This document shows, piece by piece, positions 42,080-50,714 of a stretch of 64,000 bases of DNA. Every line of letters starts with the position of its first letter. Positions within the stretch are counted from its first letter, which is position 1. The notes under the pieces were generated by a model, which saw only the letters and a list, made by a program, of their open reading frames with translations, did no database searches and was not told the origin of the DNA. Position numbers and translations under genes: made by a program. Source of the stretch: JBIQKZ01 sp044464765 (GTDB taxonomy: Bacteria > Pseudomonadota > Gammaproteobacteria > Burkholderiales > Burkholderiaceae_B). Where the stretch lies: NCBI GenBank assembly GCA_044464765.1, contig JBIQKZ010000005.1:146876-210875 (forward strand), given 5' to 3'.

Positions 42080-43291
42080 ATGTCTCAGCCCGTTGTCGCT
42101 CAAGCACCCGCTACCAATACCCTGGCCTACCTGATCTTTATAGCGGGGGTGTGCTCGGCCTTGCATGTGTGGAAGCTGCCGCCGGCCTTGCCGGGCTTGC
42201 AGCGAGAAATCGGTTTAAGCCTGGTCGAGTCGGGCTTTCTGCTGTCCCTGGTGCAAATGGGCGGCATGACGCTGGGCCTGGTGGTCGGCCTGATGGCGCA
42301 GAGAATCGGTTTGCGCCGCTGCTTGCTGATTGGCCTGGGCCTGATCAGCATCGCCTCGGTATGCGGTGCGGTGGTGGGCAGCAAGACTGCATTATTGGTT
42401 TTCCGCGCCATCGAAGGCTGCGGCTTCCTGATGGTGATCATGCCTGCGCCCGCCTTGATCCAGCGCCTGGTCCGGCCCTCGTACCTTAGTCGCATGATAG
42501 GCGTCTGGAGTTGCTATATCCCCATTGCCACCGTCACCGCGCTGCTGCTGGGCTCCGCTTTGCTGAGCGTGGTCAATTGGCGGGTATTGTGGTGGCTACT
42601 GTCGGGCATCACTATTGTCATGCTGATCCTGATATGGAAGGCCGTGCCGGTCGACCCGCCGCCTGTCGCTCGCGCACAGGGCCGGCCCTCGTCCTGGAGC
42701 ATGGTCAAGACCACGCTGACGTCTGAAAATGTCTGGATGGCCGGGCTGATTTTCGGCTTTTATGCGGGGCAGTGGATTGCCGTCATTGGGTTCTTGCCCA
42801 CCATCTATGCTTTGGCGGGAATTAGCGGAACCATGGCCGGCGTATTGACGGCTATCGTGGCCGGCGTCAATGCGATTGGAACGCTGTCGGCAGGGCGTCT
42901 GCTCCACCGGGGCCTGCGCCCGCAAGACCTGTTGGTTACCGGTTGCGTCGTCATGCTGGCCATGTCGTTCGTGGCCTTCGGGGTCGGCGCGTCAGCCACG
43001 GTGCAGTTTCTTGCGATCCTGATGTTCTCCATGATTGGGGGCCTGATTCCCACGACTTTGTTCCTGTTGGCTATCCGGCTGGCGCCGTCGCCCGCCACCG
43101 TGCCCACCTCCATTGGCTGGATGCAGCAATTGTCTGCCTTGGGGCAGTTTGCGGGGCCTCCCTTTGTGGCTTGGGTCGCCACGCTGTTCGGCGGCTGGCA
43201 GATTACCTGGGTCGCCACGGGCTCGTGGGCGCTGCTCGCCTTGCTGCTGTCCATTCGCCTGGGGAAGAAGAATCGGCTGAAAGGCGGGTAA
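42080..43291 (+). CDS. MFS transporter
   Basis: 403 residues with twelve hydrophobic segments: APATNTLAYLIFIAGVCSALHVWKLPPALPGLQREIGLSLVESG, then GLMAQRIGLRRCLLIG as the loop 2-3 motif. Substrate unknown. The gene is followed 16 bp later by the tail of the truncated lysR on the opposite strand; a LysR fragment next door suggests this transporter once belonged to a LysR-controlled locus. Confidence 0.82.
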   Translation: MSQPVVAQAPATNTLAYLIFIAGVCSALHVWKLPPALPGLQREIGLSLVESGFLLSLVQMGGMTLGLVVGLMAQRIGLRRCLLIGLGLISIASVCGAVVGSKTALLVFRAIEGCGFLMVIMPAPALIQRLVRPSYLSRMIGVWSCYIPIATVTALLLGSALLSVVNWRVLWWLLSGITIVMLILIWKAVPVDPPPVARAQGRPSSWSMVKTTLTSENVWMAGLIFGFYAGQWIAVIGFLPTIYALAGISGTMAGVLTAIVAGVNAIGTLSAGRLLHRGLRPQDLLVTGCVVMLAMSFVAFGVGASATVQFLAILMFSMIGGLIPTTLFLLAIRLAPSPATVPTSIGWMQQLSALGQFAGPPFVAWVATLFGGWQITWVATGSWALLALLLSIRLGKKNRLKGG

Positions 43292-43307
43292 GCTTCAGCG
43301 CGACACT

Positions 43308-44090
43308 TCAATGCCTGGACGCCGCCGGCGGCAACAAGGCATCGCGGGTTTCGCGGAACATTTGGCGTATGACGTCGTGCACCTTGCTCATTCGCCGCGT
43401 GCTAAGCCATACCAGTCCCACATGAAGGGCCGTATTGGGAACCGTTAACGGCAGCACGGACAGCACGCCCAATCGTTCAAAATGCCGCGCCAGAAGGCGG
43501 GTGGCGAAGGCGACCGAGTCGGTGAATTGCAAGACGCCCATATTGGTTAGCGTGGAAAGCGACTCCACGTGCTGTTGCGGTACTTCAAGCTTGTTCTGGG
43601 CCAGGGCATCGACAATGGATGCGCGTGTCGAAGCGTCTTTGGTTGGAATGACCATGGGGTAGCCGCTTAGCATGGACCATTTCAGATTGGGGGTGTTGGC
43701 CAGTGGATGGCCCGATCGCGCAACCAGCATGATCGGGTCTTCGTAGAGCTGTTCGGTTTGGAAGTCGGGTTCAAGCGGCCGTTCGGGCAGGTTGCCCACG
43801 ACGAAATCGATGTCGCCGGCGCGCAGCATGGGTAGCAGCGTACCCATGGTGCCTTCGCGGACAGTCACCGACACCCCGGTGGTAACGTCGTTCAGCCGGG
43901 CGATGAAGTTGGGCACCAGCACCATGGCGGCCGAAGGCAGGACGCCAATGGAAATGCGCGCAATGCGGCCCTCGGAAATGCCCAGCAGTTCTTCTTCCAC
44001 GCCGCCCAGGCGCTGCAGAATGTCGCGGGCATGCCGAAGCAGGCATTCGCCGTGCTCGGTGGGCTCCATGCCGCGCGTTGTGCGGTCAAA
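43308..44090 (-). pseudogene. LysR-type regulator, N-terminal HTH lost
   Basis: Only the part from FDRTTRGMEPTEHG on (end of the linker helix) to the C-terminus is left, about 260 residues with a complete effector-binding domain (IARISIGVLPSAAMVLVPNFI ... GDIDFVVGNLP). The first ~60 residues, including the helix-turn-helix, are absent: LysR similarity stops at 44090 and the opposite-strand ABC ATPase gene starts within 3 bp. Without the HTH it cannot bind DNA. A nearby ATG would be a chance start. Result of a deletion that removed two divergent 5' ends. Confidence 0.82.
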
Positions 44091-44092
44091 AT

Positions 44093-45469
44093 GGTGAAAA
44101 CGGGGCGGGCAAGTCCACCTTGATTTCGATGATGGCGGGCGCATTGACGCCCACTGAAGGGCATATCGAGGTCGATGGCGGGCGGGTTGCAGCCGATTCC
44201 GTGGCCCAGATGCGGGCGTTGGGCGTGCGTGCCGTCTTTCAGGAATTCTCGCTGGTTCCCGATCTGAGCGTCGCGGACAATATCGCCCTGGGCGAAGAGG
44301 CCGTGGGTGCGTTGGGGTTGTTGGACAAGCGCGGGATGCGCCAACGGGCGCAAGCGCTGATCCACGAACTGGGCTTCGAGCTGGACGCGAAAGCGAAAGT
44401 CGGCGATCTGCCCCGAGGCAAGCAGCAGATGGTGGAAATCTGCAAGGCTGTGCTTGAATCGCCCAGCGTGCTGATCCTGGATGAGCCGACAGCTTCGCTG
44501 TCCGATCAGGACTCTGCCGCCTTGTTCCGCTTGGTCGAGCGTTTGAAAAGCCAGGGCGCGGCCATTGTGTATATTACCCATCGCATGCACGAGATTCCCC
44601 TGATTGGCGATGTCGTGACGGTTTTGCGCGATGGCCAGCATGTGGATACCGTGGCCGCCGATACGCCCGAAGACCGGCTGATCGAGCTGATGACGGGGCG
44701 TAAGGTGTCGGACGTCTATCCCAAGATTGAAGGAAAGCCCGGCGAAGTGCTTCTGGCCCTGCGCGGCGTCAGCAGCGCGGATGGCCACGTGGTCGATGTG
44801 GACCTGGAGGTTCGCGCCGGCGAGATCGTGGGCTTGGCCGGCCTGGTGGGTTGCGGTAAAAGCCACGTGGGCCAGCTCTGTTTCGGTCTGGGGAGGGTAA
44901 AAAGCGGCGACATCCGTTTGGCCGGAAAGACGGTCAGCTTTGGCCATCCGGCGGATGCGATTGCCCAAGGCGTCTGGTATTCCCCCTCTGATCGCAAGCG
45001 CGATGGCCTGGCGCTGATGCGCTCCGCCTTCGAGAACATGGTGCTGTCGTCCCTGCAGTTTGGCCGCAAGCGCAGTTGGCTGCGCCGGCCGTCGGAAGAA
45101 AAGGAGCTGGTTCGCCAGTTGGCCGAGCAGGTGGAGTTCGCGCAAGCGCGCGCGGGTGAGGCGGTCAGTAACTTCTCGGGCGGCAATCAACAGAAAGTAT
45201 TGCTCGCCAAGGGCCTGGCCCAGGATGTGCAAGTTTATATATTCGATGAGCCGACCGTGGGTGTGGATATCGGCGCACGCGAATCGATCTACCGCTACTT
45301 CGGAGAGCTCTGCGCCAGCGGCGCAGCTGTCTTGCTGATCAGTTCCGACTTGTCCGAGTTGATGGGTTTATCGCATCGCCTGTTGGTCATGCGTAACGGG
45401 CGAACGGTCGCCCATTACACGCATGAGCAGTTTGAACAACACACCATACTTGAGCAGTTTTTTGACTGA
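44093..45469 (+). pseudogene. sugar ABC transporter ATPase (RbsA-like), 5' end lost
   Basis: 458 codons from GENGAGKST, the Walker A of the first nucleotide-binding domain, to the normal C-terminus. Missing are about 40 residues before Walker A. Both RbsA domains are otherwise complete: first Q-loop VFQEFSLVPDLSV, signature region ...LPRGKQQMVEI, Walker B VLILDEPTASL; second VGCGKSHV (Walker A variant), NFSGGNQQKV, VYIFDEPTVGVD. The frame stays open, so decay is recent. The start at 44078 used by an ORF finder is a chance codon in the fused sequence. Confidence 0.85.
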
Positions 45470-45476
45470 GTCCCCT

Positions 45477-45893
45477 ATGAATGCAGTTAACTCAGGCGCT
45501 TCCGTGCAGGCGCCCCAGACCTCACAAGAAACGTCCCAGACTTCGCGCGGGGCGGATCTTGCCCAATGGATTAGCGCCCACCGTTCGGGTGCGGTGCTGG
45601 TGACCTTGTTCCTGGCCGCCCTGGTGGTGTTCACCATTTGGGCCCCCGGTTTTCTAAGCCTGGACAACATCACCAACGTCGGGCGCCAGTCGGTCTATCT
45701 GCTGGTTGTCTCGTTGGCCCAGTTGATTGTGTTGATCGTGGGCGGGCTGGACCTTTCCGTTGGCATGGTGGTGGCCTTGGCCTCTGTCGTGGGCGCGACG
45801 GTGATGGCGCAAATGCTGATCGCCATGCCCGACTCTCCCATCCTTGCCATCCTGGCCGGCTCCGTCGCGGGTATGGCGGCAGGCGGGCTGGTG
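45477..45893 (+). pseudogene. sugar ABC permease (RbsC-like), 3' end lost
   Basis: Starts normally at ATG 45477, 7 bp after the ATPase stop, and follows the RbsC pattern (LSLDNITNVGRQSVYLLVVSLAQLIVLIVGGLDLSVGMVVALASVVGATV ... SVAGMAAGG) for about 139 residues. Family similarity ends abruptly near 45893, less than half way through a ~330-residue permease; the frame runs on with unrelated codons to 45986. A second deletion therefore removed the rest of the permease and any following genes. Confidence 0.8.
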
Positions 45894-45999
45894 CCTGGAA
45901 AGGTTATATGCGCCGTCAAAGCGTGTGCATCAACTGGAGCGGCGAATCGCCGTGGGATAAGCGAATTGCGCTTTAACTTTGTCTAAGCAAGGAATGATT

Positions 46000-46398
46000 G
46001 TGAAAAAAGAACGTATTCAGTCGCCAGACGTGCGTGAGCCGGCGCCCGGCATGTGGTCCAACTGCATGAAGATTGGCGATATCGCCTATGTGTCGGGTAT
46101 GACCGCCCGTGGCCCGGACGGACAAACCATCGTCGGTGAAGACGAATATGAGCAGTCCAAAGTCATCTTCCAGAAGATCAAGGACCTGATCGAAGCCGCC
46201 GGCGGCGTCATGGACGACGTGGTCAAGATGACCATCTACGTGACGCGCATCGGTGAGAACAGCAAGGTATGGGGCGCTCGTAAAGAGTTCTTCACAGGCG
46301 ATTTCCCCGCCTGCACCCTGGTGGAAGTCAGCTCGCTGGCCAAGCCGGAAATCCTGATCGAAATCGAAGCGATTGCGCACATCGGCTGCAGCAAGTAA
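46000..46398 (+). CDS. RidA/YjgF-family protein
   Basis: 132 residues from GTG 46000, six bases after AAGGA; ATG 45994 directly abuts that site and is less likely. YjgF core: IGDIAYVSGMTARGPDGQ, DVVKMTIYVTRI, FPACTLVEVSSLAKPEILIEIEAIA. RidA proteins hydrolyse reactive imines/enamines; catalytic members have an Arg near residue 105 (RxxxxxxxxPAxT), which is not evident here (the stretch reads WGARKEFFTGDFPACT), so a different clade is likely. Followed by a strong terminator. Confidence 0.83.
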   Translation: MKKERIQSPDVREPAPGMWSNCMKIGDIAYVSGMTARGPDGQTIVGEDEYEQSKVIFQKIKDLIEAAGGVMDDVVKMTIYVTRIGENSKVWGARKEFFTGDFPACTLVEVSSLAKPEILIEIEAIAHIGCSK

Positions 46399-46412
46399 TT
46401 GGTTTTCGGGTT

Positions 46413-46446
46413 ACCCGGGAAGCGCAATGCTTCCCGGGTTGTTTAC
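46413..46446 (+). terminator. intrinsic terminator after ridA-like gene
   Basis: ACCCGGGAAGC (46413-46423) and GCTTCCCGGGT (46429-46439), an 11-bp perfect stem with a 5-nt loop, followed by TGTTTACTCTT. The 276 bp after it (to 46722) hold no recognisable gene; only a promoter for the next gene is expected there. Confidence 0.85.
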
Positions 46447-46722
46447 TCTTCGGTATAACCTCTGAAGTCATACCAATAATCGGGAGCGGAAGGCCCGCCG
46501 AATTGTATTGGGTACGACAATAAGAATCAGCTAACCGCCCTTGTTTTACTGGCGTCATGCCCAGCACGCGGCAGTGCCATCCTTTCAATTTCCGTTCTAA
46601 AGTTCCGACTTCTATCCGGTACACTTGATGCATCATTCAAGAGTGATGCGGCGCAATGTATGTCTCCTGGCTCGGCGAGAGCCTTCATCGTTCTTGCGCG
46701 GCTGGTTAACGAAGGGCAGCAA

Positions 46723-47637
46723 ATGAAAATACTGATTGTTGGCGCAGGCGCTGTGGGCGGCCTGTTTGGCGCCAGCCTGCACGAGCAGGGTGCAGACGTT
46801 CACTTCCTAGTGCGCCCGGCACGCAAGGCCCTGCTGGATGCAGAAAGCCTGACGCTGGAGTTGCCCACGGGCAGGCTTAGCTTTAGCCCGCGCACGGTAA
46901 CCAGCGATCAACTCCAGGGCGACTTCCAACTGATTGTGTTGTCGAACAAAGCCTATGCGCTGGGTGGCGTCATTGCCGACATCGCGCCCGCTGTGGGCGC
47001 GCACACCCATATTTTGCCTTTGCTGAACGGTCTGAACCATCTGGATCGACTGGATCAGACCTTTGGTCCGGAGCGTGTGCTGGGCGGCATTGCCATGACC
47101 ATTGCCACGCTGGCGTCGCCCACGCATATCCGCGTTACTAACGCCTACAGCAGCTTGACCGTGGGCGCACGTTTACCTGAACAGCGCGCCAAGGCCGAGG
47201 CTGTGTGGCAGTTGTTGTCGGAGGCCGGCATTGAAACCAGGCTTAGCGAAACCATTATCGACGACATGTGGGACAAGTTCTGCCGCATGGCGTCGCTGGG
47301 CGCCGCCAACTGCTTGTTGGGCGGAACGGTGGGTGAATACATGCGCAGCGAGGCCGGTGGGCGAATTGCCCTGCAACTGCTGGATGAGTGCGCCCAAACC
47401 GCCCAAGCCGCCGGCCACCCCATGCATCCGCAAGCCGTCGCCGGATTCCAGCGTGTGCTGACCAACCCTTCGTCCACCTTCAACTCGTCGATGTATCGCG
47501 ACATGCGCGCCGGCCTGCCCATCGAAGGCGACCATCTGGTAGGCGATATGTTGCGGCGTGGCGAGGCCTTGGGTATCTCGTGCCCGCTGCTGACGATCGC
47601 GCATGCGGTGTTGGAGACGTATAGCGGAAGAGGGTAG
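46723..47637 (+). CDS. ketopantoate reductase family protein
   Basis: 304 residues from ATG 46723 (MKILIVGAGAVGGLFGASL), the usual start with the NADP-binding GAGAVGG; the frame extends to 46660 without similarity. C-terminal ApbA/PanE domain: DDMWDKFCRMASLGAANCLLGG (catalytic Lys and neighbours), and NPSSTFNSSMYRDMRAGLPIEGDHLVGDM. The family includes PanE (ketopantoate to pantoate) and many paralogues with other 2-oxo substrates; this one could be either. Ends 8 bp from the convergent MFS gene. Confidence 0.82.
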   Translation: MKILIVGAGAVGGLFGASLHEQGADVHFLVRPARKALLDAESLTLELPTGRLSFSPRTVTSDQLQGDFQLIVLSNKAYALGGVIADIAPAVGAHTHILPLLNGLNHLDRLDQTFGPERVLGGIAMTIATLASPTHIRVTNAYSSLTVGARLPEQRAKAEAVWQLLSEAGIETRLSETIIDDMWDKFCRMASLGAANCLLGGTVGEYMRSEAGGRIALQLLDECAQTAQAAGHPMHPQAVAGFQRVLTNPSSTFNSSMYRDMRAGLPIEGDHLVGDMLRRGEALGISCPLLTIAHAVLETYSGRG

Positions 47638-47645
47638 GGTCCGCG

Positions 47646-49127
47646 TCACCCCCGATCCCGCAAATCCTTGATGGCGACCAGCAGGGTCAGGAAAACAACA
47701 AAGGCGATCAGGCTCAGGCCGACGACCATGGCGATGGTCCATGAAGACGAGATGTCCAGCGCGGCAAAGGCGGCGGCGGTGACGACAGCAATGCCCACCG
47801 ACGTGCCGATACGCTGGCCGGTTTGCATGATGGCGCCCGAGCTCCCGGCATAGGCGAGTGGCACATCGGCCAGCGTCAGCGCCTGGTTCGGGCTGATGAC
47901 AAGGCCTTGCGCCACGCCGATGAACGACAAGGCGAGCACCAGCCACCACACGCTGGCCATGCCCCGATCGTGCAGCAAGGCCACCAGGATGCATAATCCC
48001 AGGCCCAATAGCGCCAGTAAAATGCCTACCAGCACGATCCGGCGCCCATAGCGCATCACACGTTTTCCGGCCCAGTTGGCGCCATAGGCCGACAGCAGTG
48101 CCGCCGGGATGCCGAACAGCCCCGATTCGAAGGCGGTTTTGCCTGAGCCCATTTGCACGTAGAGCACCACCAGCACCCACACGCTGGTCATGCCCAGGAA
48201 GTATAGCGACATGATCAACGTGCCATTGGTAAAGGACGAGATAGAGAAAATGTCCAGATCAACCATCGGGCTGCCGCCCAGGCGAGCATAGCGTCGTTCC
48301 CATTTCACCCAAAACCAGGCCAGCACAAAGCCCGCGGGCAGCAAGAGCCAGGTCAGTGGCGAGGCGCGAAACTCCATGAACGGATAGAGAACCGTGAATA
48401 CGGCAAGCCCCAGCAGGCCCGCGCCGATGGGGTCCAGGTCGCGCAGCAGGCTGATGATTCTGCCGCTGGGTTCATTGCCCAGGCTTTTGGGGTAGGAGAG
48501 CAGGGGGCGTGGAAACCAGCGCAGCGCCAGAATGATGGTCAGAATCCCGACGGGCACGTTGATCAGGAAGGTCAGACGCCAACCAAGCTCGGCGCCGCCC
48601 AGCTTGATTAAAAGCCCACCCAGCACCGGGCCGGTCGCGACAGAGAACCCCACCACCGTGCCCAGCATGCCGAATGCGCGGCCGCGTTCGGCGCCCCGAA
48701 AATACTGCTGGAGCATTCCGATGCCTTGTGGGCTTAGCAGACCCGACCCGATCCCCTGGATGAAGCGCATCAGGTTCAGCCAGTCGGCATCGGGAGCCAG
48801 ACCTGCACCCACCGACGAGGCGGTGAAAACGATGGTTCCGATCAGAAAAAGCCCGCCGCGCCCGAGGATGTCGCCCGCCCGCCCTGCGCTGACCAGAATC
48901 ACGCCGAACGTGAGCGCGTAGCCCGACAGCACCCATTGGATATCCGATTGAGAGGCGCGCAGCGTATCTTGTATGGCGGGCAGCGCGACATTGATGATGC
49001 TGACGCCGACCAGTGACATGAAAAGCGCGACCAATATAACGCTTAGCACGCGCCAGCGCACTGGTTCCGGCCGAAAGGGCGGCTCGAACTTTTTGGTGTT
49101 CCGGGGGCTGGCTCGTTGACTCATCAA
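47646..49127 (-). CDS. MFS transporter, DHA2 (EmrB/QacA) family
   Basis: 493 residues, about 14 membrane segments. Motif A-like GRAGDILGRGGLF and motif C GFSVATGPVLGGLLI mark a drug/H+ antiporter of the DHA2 group. Early signature LVALFMSLVGVSIINVALPAIQDTL. Monocistronic; no HlyD partner beside it. Confidence 0.85.
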   Translation of the reverse strand: MMSQRASPRNTKKFEPPFRPEPVRWRVLSVILVALFMSLVGVSIINVALPAIQDTLRASQSDIQWVLSGYALTFGVILVSAGRAGDILGRGGLFLIGTIVFTASSVGAGLAPDADWLNLMRFIQGIGSGLLSPQGIGMLQQYFRGAERGRAFGMLGTVVGFSVATGPVLGGLLIKLGGAELGWRLTFLINVPVGILTIILALRWFPRPLLSYPKSLGNEPSGRIISLLRDLDPIGAGLLGLAVFTVLYPFMEFRASPLTWLLLPAGFVLAWFWVKWERRYARLGGSPMVDLDIFSISSFTNGTLIMSLYFLGMTSVWVLVVLYVQMGSGKTAFESGLFGIPAALLSAYGANWAGKRVMRYGRRIVLVGILLALLGLGLCILVALLHDRGMASVWWLVLALSFIGVAQGLVISPNQALTLADVPLAYAGSSGAIMQTGQRIGTSVGIAVVTAAAFAALDISSSWTIAMVVGLSLIAFVVFLTLLVAIKDLRDRG

Positions 49128-49181
49128 TAGGCGTTCCGCGCATGGCTGTCGGTGGGCTTTCCGACACTATACGCGCACCAA

Positions 49182-49213
49182 GAAAATAGGGCCCATTTGA
49201 TGGCCCTATTTTC
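49182..49213 (-). terminator. bidirectional-type terminator
   Basis: GAAAATAGGGCC (49182-49193) and its exact complement (49202-49213), 12-bp stem with 8-nt loop, 36 bp after the stop of the binding-protein gene on the minus strand; A/T runs on both flanks. Confidence 0.85.
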
Positions 49214-49248
49214 CTGGTTTTATTGCCGTCAACGGCTACACTGAAAGC

Positions 49249-50424
49249 CTACTTTTCCATCTTGCAGAGGTGGCCGTAGGTATCCGTTTGGTCTTCGGAA
49301 ATGAGGCCGACGGGTTTGTAGTCGAGCTTGCCTTCGGCGTTCCGGGCGACCTGCAAAAGATACCAGTTCTGGACGGGGTACTGATTGGGGCCGAACTTGA
49401 ACTTACCCCGCACGCTGTCAAAGTCGGCCTTGCGCAGCGCTGCGCGGAACTCGTCGGGCTTGCCTTCAACATCGCCGTCAACCGCTTTAAGGGCCGAGCC
49501 GATCAGGCGGGCCGTGTCGTACGCGGTTGCGCCGTAGACCGTGGGGCGGCGGTTGTATTCCTTTTCAAAGGCGGCCACAAAGTTCTTGCTGACGGCATTG
49601 TCCTGGTCTGCGCTCCATTGCGTGCTTAGGAAAAAACCTTCGCCCGCGTCGCCCGTGGCCGCCAACATACGGTCATCCATGGAATGGACGGTTGAAATGA
49701 CCTTGACGTCTTTCTTCAGACCCGAATTGTCAAACTGCTTGGCAAAGTTGATGCCGGCGCCACCGGGTAGAAACTGGAAGATGGCATCTGGCTGCAAGGA
49801 GCGGATACGCACCAATTCAACCGAAAAATCGGATTGGTCCAGCTTGGTGTAGATTTCGGCCAGAACCTCGCCCTCGTAGGCCTCTTTGAAACCCGTGAGA
49901 ATATCCCGCCCGGCTTGGTAGGCCGGCGCTATCAGCACCATTTTCTTGGCGCCCATCTGGTTGGCGGCGATTGCAGCGGCGTCGCTGGCAGTGTTGGTTT
50001 GTTGCGCCACAGAAAAGAAGTTGGGGTCGCAGGCCTCGCCGGCGAAGTTGGAGGGACCGGCGTTAAGACTGACAAAGAAGGCGTCTTCTTTAAGGACTGT
50101 GGGCGCCACGGCCAGAACGACGTTTGAAAAATTGACGCCGGTGAAAAGACGGATGCCGTCTTGCAGCATTCTATCGGCCGACTGTTTGGCCGAGCCTGGC
50201 TTCAGGCCGTCGTCTTCGACCACCAGTGTGACAGGCACGCCGCCCAGTTTGCCGCCCCCTTCTTTGATGGCGAGGGCGAACGCATCGCGCTGGTCTTCGC
50301 CGATATACCCGGCCGGCGTCGACAAGGTACCGATAAAGCCGATCTTGACCGGTTCTTGCGCATAAGAAAGCGCGGCGGCCATGGACAAGGCGGCACTCGC
50401 CCCGAACTTGGTGATGAATCTCAT
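49249..50424 (-). CDS. ABC transporter substrate-binding protein, Leu/Ile/Val type
   Basis: 391 residues. Signal peptide FGASAALSMAAALSYA, then a type I periplasmic-binding fold (VKIGFIGTLSTPAGYIGEDQRDAFALAIKEGGGKLGGVPVTLVVEDDGLKPGSAKQSADRM in outline), two-lobed to the C-terminus. Family 4 binding protein, ligands are branched-chain amino acids, amides or aromatic acids. It is an orphan: no LivH/M/G/F components within the window, with a terminator after it. It is divergent from the FAD monooxygenase at 50715, so an aromatic acid ligand is conceivable. Confidence 0.87.
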   Translation of the reverse strand: MRFITKFGASAALSMAAALSYAQEPVKIGFIGTLSTPAGYIGEDQRDAFALAIKEGGGKLGGVPVTLVVEDDGLKPGSAKQSADRMLQDGIRLFTGVNFSNVVLAVAPTVLKEDAFFVSLNAGPSNFAGEACDPNFFSVAQQTNTASDAAAIAANQMGAKKMVLIAPAYQAGRDILTGFKEAYEGEVLAEIYTKLDQSDFSVELVRIRSLQPDAIFQFLPGGAGINFAKQFDNSGLKKDVKVISTVHSMDDRMLAATGDAGEGFFLSTQWSADQDNAVSKNFVAAFEKEYNRRPTVYGATAYDTARLIGSALKAVDGDVEGKPDEFRAALRKADFDSVRGKFKFGPNQYPVQNWYLLQVARNAEGKLDYKPVGLISEDQTDTYGHLCKMEK

Positions 50425-50552
50425 TCATTGTCTCCTGGTTGAATGCGTCGGCGAGGCTGGTTTTGCAAACGAGGCATGCTCGCGCCGGCGCGTGTTCCAA
50501 ATTTTTACAAATGGCCTAGAGCTCATAACTTACGGGCAGGCCATTCGCAGGT

Positions 50553-50653
50553 CAATGCAGTAGGGTTAATAGCCGCTATTGCCATAGGCAATGCAGCAGG
50601 AGTAATGGCCGCTATTGCGATAGGCAATGCAGAGTATCAAAGGTGCTGCATTG
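50553..50653. repeat. 36-bp periodic repeat with CAATGCAG operator-like motif
   Basis: CAATGCAG occurs at 50553, 50589 and 50625 (36-bp spacing) and inverted at 50646-50653. The 36-bp units also carry ATTGCC-ATA-GGCAAT and ATTGCG-ATA-GGCAAT palindromes. It lies in the 290-bp gap between the divergent binding protein and the monooxygenase, so regulator binding is likely. Confidence 0.7.
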
Positions 50654-50714
50654 TCAGTTCCGGGCGGGCTATTTACCATACCGCCATAGCACACTAAGTA
50701 AGGATGGCAGCACC

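Noticed and set aside
43892..45232. 446-codon minus-strand ORF opposite the rbsA-like pseudogene
   Set aside because: Mostly the antisense of the ATPase; its end merely runs into the lysR remnant out of frame.
50553..50653. Possible CRISPR-like array
   Set aside because: Only about two and a half 36-bp units without distinct spacers; reads as an operator repeat.
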